This document shows positions 56,850 through 63,299 of a stretch of DNA of 64,000 nucleotides, piece by piece. Within the stretch, counting starts at the first letter, position 1. Every line of letters begins with the position of its first letter. The stretch comes from Desulfovibrio sp. JY (GTDB lineage Bacteria; Desulfobacterota; Desulfovibrionia; Desulfovibrionales; Desulfovibrionaceae). The stretch covers positions 4,163,501 to 4,227,500 of the forward strand of contig CP082962.1 in the NCBI GenBank assembly GCA_021730285.1, in the 5' to 3' direction. Made by a program: the position numbers and the translations under genes. A model generated the notes under the pieces. The model was not told the DNA's origin. It was given only the letters and a program-made list of their open reading frames with translations, and ran no database searches.

Positions 56850-58235
56850 ATGGCAAACCTCCTCATCGTCGACGACAACAACGAAATCCGGCAGCAACTC
56901 AAATGGGGGCTCTCCAGCATCCCGCACGACCTGCACTTCGCCAAGGACGGCAAGGAAGCTCTGGAAATTTTCCGGGCGGTCAAGCCTGGCGTGGTGGCCC
57001 TTGATCTGGGACTGCCGCCGCATACCGGCGACGCGTCGCAGGGATTGCTGTGCCTCGAAAAAATGATCGCGGAACGCCCCTCCGCGAAAATCATCGTCAT
57101 CACGGGGTTCGACGGCCAGGCCAATGCCCGTCGGGCCATTGAACTCGGCGCCTATGATTTCTTCCGCAAGCCTGTCGATATCGGGGAACTCAGGGTCATG
57201 ATCCAACGCGCCTTTCGCCGTCTGGAGATCGAAGGCGCCGCGCCGCGCCCCCGTCGCGCCCGGCCGTCCGGGCGCAAGCCCGTGCATGGCATCGTGGGCA
57301 ACTGCGAGGCCATGGGCGAGGTCTACGCGTTCATCGACAAAGTGGCGGCGGCGGACGCGCCGGTGCTCATTTCCGGCGAATCCGGCACGGGGAAGGAATT
57401 GGTTGCCAAGGCCATCCACCAGGCCAGCTCCCGAAGGGACCACCCCCTGGTGTCCATCAACTGCGGGGCCATCCCGGAAAACCTGCTCGAATCGGAGTTC
57501 TTCGGGCACGAGCGCGGGGCGTTTACCGGCGCCACCAGCACCGTGAAAGGCAAGGTAGAATACGCCGACAACGGCACCCTGTTCCTGGACGAGATCGGGG
57601 AACTGCCACTGAACCTGCAAGTGAAGCTGTTGCGTTTCCTCCAGGACATGTGCATCCAGCGCGTCGGGGGGCGCAAGACCATCGAGATCAACGTGCGGGT
57701 CCTGGCGGCCACGAATGTCAACATCCTTGAAGCGATGCGTCTGGGACAATTCCGCGAAGACCTGTATTATCGCATCAGCGTGGTCAGCATCCAACTGCCG
57801 CCCCTGCGTGAACGGGGTGAGGACGCCGTGCTGCTGGCCAACCACTTCCTGGACATCCACAGCCGGCAACTGCCCAAAACGATTGTGGGCTTCACCACGC
57901 AAGCCCTCGACGCCATTCGAAAATATTCCTGGCCAGGAAATGTCCGTGAACTGGAAAACAAGATCCGCCGGGCCGTTATCCTGACCGAGACGCCCCACAT
58001 CGCCCCCGCCTGCCTGGGGTTCGGCGACGATATCGCCGCCGCCGGCCCAAGCGGCGCCAACAAGACGCTGCGGGACGCGCGCACTCAGCTGGAACATCAG
58101 ATGCTCTGTCAGGCCCTCAGACGCTTCGAAGGCAATATCGTCAAGGCGTCGGAAGCCCTCGGGGTAAGCAGACCGACATTCTACGATTTGCTGCGCAAGC
58201 ACGAGATCGATCCGAAAGCCTTCAGCAATCGCTAA
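56850..58235 (+). CDS. prsR: PEP-CTERM-system sigma-54 response regulator PrsR
   Basis: A 461-residue NtrC-type activator: receiver (IVDDNNEIR, phosphoacceptor Asp52, FFRKPVD), AAA+ domain with Walker A GESGTGKE, the sigma-54-contact GAFTGA (residues 223-228), Walker B GTLFLDEIGE and R-fingers in REDLYYRI, then a Fis-type helix-turn-helix (IVKASEALGVSRPTFYDLL). Matches TIGR02915. It follows prsK by 15 bases. Its likely target is the sigma-54 promoter found 275 bases downstream, in front of the PEP-CTERM gene. Confidence 0.94.
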   Translation: MANLLIVDDNNEIRQQLKWGLSSIPHDLHFAKDGKEALEIFRAVKPGVVALDLGLPPHTGDASQGLLCLEKMIAERPSAKIIVITGFDGQANARRAIELGAYDFFRKPVDIGELRVMIQRAFRRLEIEGAAPRPRRARPSGRKPVHGIVGNCEAMGEVYAFIDKVAAADAPVLISGESGTGKELVAKAIHQASSRRDHPLVSINCGAIPENLLESEFFGHERGAFTGATSTVKGKVEYADNGTLFLDEIGELPLNLQVKLLRFLQDMCIQRVGGRKTIEINVRVLAATNVNILEAMRLGQFREDLYYRISVVSIQLPPLRERGEDAVLLANHFLDIHSRQLPKTIVGFTTQALDAIRKYSWPGNVRELENKIRRAVILTETPHIAPACLGFGDDIAAAGPSGANKTLRDARTQLEHQMLCQALRRFEGNIVKASEALGVSRPTFYDLLRKHEIDPKAFSNR

Positions 58236-58243
58236 GCATCACG

Positions 58244-58261
58244 GGACGTTGATCAACGTCC
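58244..58261. promoter_or_regulatory. Perfect 18-bp palindrome after prsR
   Basis: GGACGTTGATCAACGTCC starts 9 bases after the prsR stop. It has no loop or U-tract, so it is more like a protein-binding site than a terminator. It lies about 265 bases upstream of the sigma-54 box of the PEP-CTERM gene. Regulator unknown. Confidence 0.45.
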
Positions 58262-58437
58262 TTATCGCCTTCCAGCCCACGGCAGCCCCTGCCTCCCCCG
58301 CCGCAAGGTCCAAGGCATGGTCTGCATCGTCATGTCCCCGCAGCGACAAGCATAGATTATCTATTTCATTCCAGCATGTTACATTACAAGCGGACCAGAG
58401 ACGGCGAAAATTTGCAAAAATTTCCAGCCAGGTGTTG

Positions 58438-58456
58438 GCGTTCTTTACAAGAACGC
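58438..58456. promoter_or_regulatory. Candidate PrsR enhancer site (palindrome)
   Basis: GCGTTCTTTACAAGAACGC has perfect 8-bp arms around TAC. It lies about 55 bases upstream of the -24 box of the sigma-54 promoter. NtrC-type activators bind such dyads upstream of their promoters; assignment to PrsR is inferred from the neighbouring gene. Confidence 0.6.
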
Positions 58457-58509
58457 GGCCTTTTCTCTCGAACGAAATAAATCGTATGCAATTTCATAGT
58501 ATTAGCAAA

Positions 58510-58525
58510 TGGCACGGAACGTGCT
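58510..58525 (+). promoter_or_regulatory. Sigma-54 promoter of the PEP-CTERM gene
   Basis: TGGCACGGAACGTGCT keeps the invariant GG (-24) and GC (-12) with exactly 10 bases between, and TGGCACG matches the consensus first element fully. Transcription would start near 58536, giving a 5' leader of about 50 bases before the ATG at 58585. This fits control by RpoN with PrsR, encoded immediately upstream. Confidence 0.8.
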
Positions 58526-58584
58526 TTTCCTTCGGCAACACTGCTTGACCTTGTCACAACATTTAACTGCTGGAGGAAGGAACA

Positions 58585-58845
58585 ATGCTTCGCAACATCA
58601 TCTTCGGACTGATCCTTGCTGTCGCGCTGTTTTGCCCCATGACCATCACCTCTTCGGCTCAGGCCGCGGACCTTGCCCCGTCGATGTCCGGCGGTGGCTG
58701 GGGCGGCGGCGGCTGGGGCGGCGGCGGTTGGGGCGGCGGCGGCGGAGGTTGTCCGCCCGATCCCACCCCCGAACCCGCGAGCATGCTGCTGCTCGGTTCC
58801 GGCTTGGTCGGGCTGGTGGCCTACCGGAAGCGTATGCGCGGCTAG
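58585..58845 (+). CDS. Miniature Gly/Trp-repeat PEP-CTERM protein
   Basis: An 86-residue exported protein, the only PEP-CTERM substrate seen in the window. Signal peptide about residues 1-27 (to AQA), then a roughly 30-residue mature part: ADLAPSMS, a run of GGGW/GGGGW repeats with three tryptophans, a GGCPPDPTP segment with one cysteine, and the sorting tail PEPASMLLLGSGLVGLVAYRKRMRG split as PEP motif, hydrophobic helix and basic end. XrtA should cut at the PEP motif, leaving a tiny glycine-rich peptide. GGAGGAAGG lies just before the ATG. Function unknown; a matrix or adhesive structural role is inferred from repeats and context. Confidence 0.88.
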   Translation: MLRNIIFGLILAVALFCPMTITSSAQAADLAPSMSGGGWGGGGWGGGGWGGGGGGCPPDPTPEPASMLLLGSGLVGLVAYRKRMRG

Positions 58846-58865
58846 GCGCCACTTTTCCATACGAT

Positions 58866-58903
58866 GAAGGGCGGGATCGGCAAAGATCCCGCCCTTCGTT
58901 TTT
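58866..58903 (+). terminator. Rho-independent terminator of the PEP-CTERM gene
   Basis: Perfect 13-bp stem (GAAGGGCGGGATC / GATCCCGCCCTTC) with a 6-base loop, followed by CG and five T. It begins 21 bases after the stop codon, making the PEP-CTERM gene a single-gene transcript from its sigma-54 promoter. Confidence 0.88.
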
Positions 58904-59005
58904 GGGGAAGCCCTGCCCCGGCATAGCCGTGGCAGAAAGTGGTTTGGCCCGAAAAAAAGGGCTGCCACTGTCCGTCCGAACAGTTGCAGCCCGCTGCTTT
59001 TATTT

Positions 59006-59092
59006 TGGTACCGGGAGGGGGACTCGAACCCCCAAGGCCTTGCGACCGGCGGATTTTGAGTCCGCTGCGTCTACCAATTCCGCCATCCCGGC
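59006..59092 (-). tRNA. tRNA-Leu (anticodon CAA)
   Basis: Minus strand, 87 bases including an encoded CCA end. Acceptor GCCGGGA pairs with TCCCGGT (one G-U), anticodon stem GCGGA/TCCGC with loop CTCAAAA gives anticodon CAA, reading UUG. It has a long variable arm as expected for Leu and the T-loop GTTCGAGTC. Marks the right border of the exosortase region. Confidence 0.95.
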
Positions 59093-59207
59093 CTGAACGA
59101 ATAATAATACGCTGACCCTCTTGTCATTGTCAATTATTTTCCCGCTTGAGACAACCCGCCGAAACTGCTAGCCCTCCCCTGCCCCCACTCGGGCAAGGAG
59201 TGCCGCA

Positions 59208-59891
59208 ATGCTTCCCCTCGGTCCCCTGGTCAACGGCGCCGCCATCATCGTGGGCAGCCTGCTCGGTCTCACGCTCCACGGCCGCTTTCCGGACCGCGTG
59301 CGCATCATCATGTTCCAGGCCCTCGGCCTCTCCATCCTCCTTATCGGACTCAAGATGGCGCTGGCCGTCACCACTCCTCTGGTCGTGGTCATCAGCATGC
59401 TCGCCGGCGCGGTGGTCGGTGAACTTATGGACATCGAACGCGCCATGGCCCGCGTGGGCGACGGACTCAAGGCCCGGTTGCACTCGAACAACGCCCTTTT
59501 CACCGACGGGCTGGTCACAGCCTCGGTCATCTTCTGCACCGGCACCATGGCCATCCTCGGCTCCTTCGACGAGGCGCTTCGCGCCGACCACACCCTGCTT
59601 TTCACCAAGGCCGCCCTGGACGGCTCCGTGGCCCTGATCCTGGCCACCACCCACGGCTTCGGCGTGCTGCTCTCCTTTATCCCCGTCGCCCTCTACGAGG
59701 GCGCGCTGGTCTACCTCGGCGCGGCCGGGCACGACTATTTCACCCCGGACAGGCTCACCCAGCTCACCGCCGTCGGCGGGCTGCTCATCGTGGCCATCGG
59801 CATCAACATGCTGGGCTTGCTCAAAATAAAGGTGGCTAACCTCCTGCCGGCCATGGTCGTGGCCGTGCTTTTGGCCCCGTTTTTCAAGTAA
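59208..59891 (+). CDS. DUF554 family membrane protein
   Basis: A 227-residue protein with about seven hydrophobic helices of the DUF554/YdfK family: GPLVNGAAIIVGSLLG opening and the FTDGLVTASVIFCTGTMAILGS and KAALDGSVALILATTHGFGV segments. The transport role is suspected but not established for the family. AAGGAG lies 7 bases before the ATG. Not obviously tied to its neighbours. Confidence 0.88.
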   Translation: MLPLGPLVNGAAIIVGSLLGLTLHGRFPDRVRIIMFQALGLSILLIGLKMALAVTTPLVVVISMLAGAVVGELMDIERAMARVGDGLKARLHSNNALFTDGLVTASVIFCTGTMAILGSFDEALRADHTLLFTKAALDGSVALILATTHGFGVLLSFIPVALYEGALVYLGAAGHDYFTPDRLTQLTAVGGLLIVAIGINMLGLLKIKVANLLPAMVVAVLLAPFFK

Positions 59892-59950
59892 CCCCTTTTG
59901 CAGCCGGTCTTCTTTACGCGTACACCGTTTTGCCGTACCACGGACCGGCC

Positions 59951-60301
59951 ATGCACGAACTCTCCATCGCCCAAAGCCTGCTCGCCATCATCGAGGACGA
60001 AATGACCAAGCACGGCAAGGAAACACTCCTTACCGTCAAGGTCCGCCACGGTCGCCTCTCGGCCATCGTGCCCGAGGCCCTGGAAACGGCCTTCGAGGTC
60101 CTGACCATCGACTCCCGACTGGCCGGCGCGAAACTGGAGATGGAGGAGACGCCCGTGGTCCTGCGCTGCCGCGCCTGCGGCCGCGAATTTACGCCCGAGG
60201 GCGACTCGGCCTTCGCCCCCTGCCCCGGCTGCGGCGAGGAACTCGGACACACCGTGCTTTCCGGCCGCGAACTCTACATCGAATACCTCGAACTCGAATA
60301 G
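59951..60301 (+). CDS. hypA: Hydrogenase nickel-insertion protein HypA
   Basis: A 116-residue nickel metallochaperone for [NiFe]-hydrogenase. The N-terminal MHELSIAQ contains His2, needed for nickel binding, and the zinc site has CRAC and CPGC pairs. ATG at 59951 is required to put His at position 2; a TTG seven codons upstream is therefore rejected. It is followed 12 bases later by hypB. Confidence 0.95.
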   Translation: MHELSIAQSLLAIIEDEMTKHGKETLLTVKVRHGRLSAIVPEALETAFEVLTIDSRLAGAKLEMEETPVVLRCRACGREFTPEGDSAFAPCPGCGEELGHTVLSGRELYIEYLELE

Positions 60302-60313
60302 CGGAGGCTTGCC

Positions 60314-60976
60314 ATGCAGATTCCCGTGGTGCGCAACATCCTGGAGGCCAATGACCGCATCGCCGCCGAACTCAAGGACTTTTTCGGACACAAGGGCATC
60401 CTCGCGGTCAACATCATGAGTTCGCCCGGCGCGGGCAAGACCACGCTCCTCGAACGCACCCTCACCGAACTTGGCGGCGAGATGCGCATGGCCGTGGTCG
60501 AAGGCGACCTGCAAACCGACAACGACGCCCGCCGCGTGGCCGCGACCGGCGCCCAGGCCGTGCAGATCAACACCGAAGGCGGCTGCCACCTGACCAGCTC
60601 GCAGGTCCAGGAAGCAGTCAAAAGCCTCGACCTCACGGGCCTCGACATCCTTTTCATCGAGAACGTCGGCAACCTGGTCTGCCCGGCCGAGTTCGACGTG
60701 GGCGAAGATTTCAAGATCACGCTTTTAAGCGTCACCGAGGGCGACGACAAGCCGGAAAAGTATCCGCTGATGTTCAACATCTCCGCCGCCCTGGTGCTCA
60801 ACAAGGTCGACCTGCTCCCGTACGTGGACTTCGACATGGAACGGGCCAGCCGCCATGCCCGCGTGCTCAACGAACACATCGACATCTTTCCGGTCTCGGC
60901 CCGCAGCGGCGAGGGGCTTGCCGACTGGTACGACTGGCTGCGCGCCCGGCTCCGGGAAAAACGCGCCACGGCCTGA
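60314..60976 (+). CDS. hypB: Hydrogenase nickel-incorporation GTPase HypB
   Basis: A 220-residue GTPase that works with HypA to load nickel into hydrogenase. P-loop SSPGAGKTTLLE, VVEGDLQTDNDA, metal-site TEGGCHL, IENVGNLVCPAEFD and NKVDLL are all present. It lacks the His-rich N-terminal nickel store seen in some homologues. No hydrogenase structural gene is in the window. The gene is followed by hairpin repeat copy B. Confidence 0.95.
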   Translation: MQIPVVRNILEANDRIAAELKDFFGHKGILAVNIMSSPGAGKTTLLERTLTELGGEMRMAVVEGDLQTDNDARRVAATGAQAVQINTEGGCHLTSSQVQEAVKSLDLTGLDILFIENVGNLVCPAEFDVGEDFKITLLSVTEGDDKPEKYPLMFNISAALVLNKVDLLPYVDFDMERASRHARVLNEHIDIFPVSARSGEGLADWYDWLRARLREKRATA

Positions 60977-60990
60977 GCCTGCGAAGAGAA

Positions 60991-61160
60991 GTGGGGGAAG
61001 CCTTTCTGCAAAAGGTTTTCCCCCAGCCCCCTTTCCAACGCCTTTTCATAAAAATCAGGGTATTTCGGTAGAAACCGTACCCGTTGCAACCGTTCAAAGA
61101 AGGCGAGCGCGAAAGCGGCTCCCGCCTTTTGGAACGGTTTTCTCCGCTCGCCTGCGCTTT
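60991..61160. repeat. Bipartite intergenic hairpin repeat, copy B
   Basis: A first hairpin (60993-61024: GGGGGAAGCCTTT...AAAGGTTTTCCCCC) followed by AGCCCCCTTTCCAA, then a second GC-rich structure (about 61100-61152) with GGCGAGCG/CGCTCGCC and CGTTC/GAACG arms. Both halves align with the copy at 1455-1621 (shared GGGGGAA, CCCCCTTTCCAA and GAGCGCGA). It starts 15 bases after hypB and may end its transcript. Confidence 0.75.
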
Positions 61161-61325
61161 TCAGGCATGCACCCCGGAAATCCTGCCAATACCGAACGGT
61201 TTCACTTTCTGAAACAGTCAAACATCCCCAGGTGTTGGCCGTTTTCCTCCAATGCGTCCGTCTACATAAATATCCAGTGTATTTCGATAGTTAGAGAAAA
61301 GTTAGTCTGACTCCTATCTGTGGCA

Positions 61326-61341
61326 TGGCTTTTGTAATGCT
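61326..61341 (+). promoter_or_regulatory. Possible sigma-54 promoter before the outer-membrane protein
   Basis: TGGCTTTTGTAATGCT has GG and GC with the required 10-base gap and matches TGGC and TGCT, but not the middle of the consensus. It ends 41 bases before the ATG at 61383. No activator site was recognised. Confidence 0.35.
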
Positions 61342-61382
61342 GTGCCTGATTCCATTTTTGCAACATATTCAGGGAGAAGGCT

Positions 61383-61970
61383 ATGGACGCGCTGTATCGC
61401 AAACTCGTTTATGGACTTGCCGTCGCCTGCCTGGTGCTGGCCGTCTCGGCCACCTGGGTCATGGCCCAGACCCAGGGCTTTGCCGCCGGGTCGTTCAACT
61501 TCGAGCCCCGCTTCGGCATCTACGGCACCACCAACCAACGGGTCAATTCCATCTACACCTACGGTGGAGCGCTCAACTACTACGTCTTCGACAACGTGGC
61601 CGTGGAAGTCGAAGGCATGGGCGTTTATGTCGACCAGAACAAACGCTTTGAAACCGCCACCGGCATCGGCTCCAAGGCCTCACCGGCCAGCGGCATTGCC
61701 GGCAACTTCAACGCCCGCTGGCACTTCGTGGCCACCTCCCAGGCAAGCATCTTCGCCGGCGCGGGTTTCGGCGGCCTGTGGTGCGATACCCAGGTGCCCT
61801 ACAACGGCTTTGAAAACAGCCTGACCGAAAACGGCGAGCTGGGCGCGACCTATTCCCTCACCCAGCAGCTGAGCCTCAAGGGCGCCGTCAAGTACTGGCA
61901 CATCGGCCAGTTCAACAAGCAGGGCGTCGATGCCTTCGGCGGCACCTTCGGCCTCAACGTGAGCTTTTAA
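61383..61970 (+). CDS. Outer-membrane beta-barrel, PagL/acyloxyacyl-hydrolase-like
   Basis: A 195-residue exported protein: signal peptide to VMAQ, amphipathic strands throughout, and terminal Phe (GLNVSF) for outer-membrane insertion. The C-terminal YWHIGQFNKQGVDAFGGTFG resembles the PagL lipid-A deacylase end, where a His-x-Ser-Asn motif is catalytic, but here the serine position reads Gly (HIGQ), so activity is doubtful. An OmpA/OmpW-like small barrel is the alternative. GGGAGAAGG lies before the ATG. It is a single-gene unit with its own terminator. Confidence 0.65.
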   Translation: MDALYRKLVYGLAVACLVLAVSATWVMAQTQGFAAGSFNFEPRFGIYGTTNQRVNSIYTYGGALNYYVFDNVAVEVEGMGVYVDQNKRFETATGIGSKASPASGIAGNFNARWHFVATSQASIFAGAGFGGLWCDTQVPYNGFENSLTENGELGATYSLTQQLSLKGAVKYWHIGQFNKQGVDAFGGTFGLNVSF

Positions 61971-62017
61971 CAGGCCTCCCCTCCAAGGCCCTCTTGCCGA
62001 TGCCCCTCTCGTCTACC

Positions 62018-62049
62018 AGCCGGCCGTCCACAAGACGGCCGGCTTTTTT
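62018..62049 (+). terminator. Rho-independent terminator
   Basis: Perfect 11-bp stem AGCCGGCCGTC / GACGGCCGGCT with a 5-base loop and a run of six T. It ends the outer-membrane protein transcript 48 bases after its stop, isolating it from fliM. Confidence 0.9.
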
Positions 62050-62117
62050 CCATCCCCCCTTTTCATTTCGCGCCGACATCTCTATAGTTTCCACACGGCA
62101 GGCCGAAAGGTAGGGAC

Positions 62118-63098
62118 ATGAGCAAGATTCTGGATCAGGACGAGGTCGATGCGCTGCTGCGGGGACTCTCCGGCGGCGAAATCGAGGCGGAAAACGACAT
62201 CCTCGAGGACGACTCCGGGGTCGTGGTCTTCGACCTGTCCAACCAGGACCGCATCATCCGGGGCCGCATGCCGGTTCTGGAAATCATCAACGACCGCTTC
62301 GCCCGGCTCGCCTCCAACGCCATGGCCAACGCCATGCGCAAGCGCGCCGACGTCAACCCCATTTCCATCGACATGTCGAAATTCGGGGACTTCATGCGGT
62401 CGCTGCCCGTGCCCACCTCCATCAACATCTTCAAGCTCGATCCCCTGCGCGGCAACGCCATCCTCGTCGTCGACTCGCGACTGGTATTTGCCATGGTGGA
62501 GAGCTTTTTCGGCGGAGCCGGCTCCCAGCCCAAGATCGAGGGCCGCGACTTCACCCCCATTGAGCAGGCCATCATCAACCGTGTGGTGCGCATTGCCTTG
62601 GAAAACATGGAGGAATCCTGGCAACCGGTGCACGAGGTCCACATCGAACTCGTGCGCAGCGAGGTCAACCCCCAGTTCGCCGCCATCGTGCCGCCAAGCG
62701 ACGTGGTCATTGTGGTCACCTTCGAGGTGGAACTCGAAAACGCCATCGGCTCACTGATCGTCTGCCTGCCCTACGCCACCATCGAGCCCATCCGCACCAA
62801 GCTCTACGCCTCCTTTCAGACCGAGCGCCTGGAAGTGGACCATGCCTGGATCGCCCGGTTCAAGGAGCGGCTCATGGAAACGCCGGTGGAGATGCTGGTG
62901 CGCTTCGGCCGGTCCCAGATCACCGGCCGTCAGCTCCTTTCGCTCAAACCCGGCGACATCATCATGCTCGACAACGACGTGGACGCCCTGCTCGAGGCCG
63001 AGGTCCAGGGTGTGCGCAAGTTCCGGGGCATCCCGGGGCTCGTCAAGTCCAACAAGGCCTTCCAGATCGTCAAGGAAGAGGAAATCCACGTCGAATAG
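62118..63098 (+). CDS. fliM: Flagellar motor switch protein FliM
   Basis: A 326-residue C-ring protein that binds CheY-P and sets rotation direction. N-terminal CheY-P-binding segment ILDQDEVDALL, middle CheC-like domain (LDPLRGNAILVVDSRLVFAM), FFGGAG, and the C-terminal SpoA/FliN-like domain (VEMLVRFGRSQITGRQLLSL KPGDIIML region). Full length. Not grouped with other flagellar genes in this window. Confidence 0.96.
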   Translation: MSKILDQDEVDALLRGLSGGEIEAENDILEDDSGVVVFDLSNQDRIIRGRMPVLEIINDRFARLASNAMANAMRKRADVNPISIDMSKFGDFMRSLPVPTSINIFKLDPLRGNAILVVDSRLVFAMVESFFGGAGSQPKIEGRDFTPIEQAIINRVVRIALENMEESWQPVHEVHIELVRSEVNPQFAAIVPPSDVVIVVTFEVELENAIGSLIVCLPYATIEPIRTKLYASFQTERLEVDHAWIARFKERLMETPVEMLVRFGRSQITGRQLLSLKPGDIIMLDNDVDALLEAEVQGVRKFRGIPGLVKSNKAFQIVKEEEIHVE

Positions 63099-63299
63099 CC
63101 CTCGGTCCCGGACACGTCCCGGCGCGCGCCGCAGTGGGAGCCCCCCACGCTTTTCCGGCCGCTCTTGTCTCACCGCCGCATTCGTCCCGGCATCCCCTCC
63201 ACTTTTTTCCCATAACACACCGCAATACCTTCTTTAAACGAGATTTTCCGTCCTCAGGCCCATGGCCAAGCGTTTTGGGCCGTGATAGGGGGCTAAGCC

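Noticed and set aside
58681-58750. GGTGGCTGGGGCGGC-type tandem repeat as a simple DNA repeat
   Set aside because: It lies in frame inside a gene with signal peptide, sorting tail, ribosome site, promoter and terminator, so it is better explained as coding Gly/Trp repeats.
59006-59092. tRNA-Leu as an attachment site of an integrated island
   Set aside because: No integrase gene and no duplicated tRNA 3' end were seen in the window.
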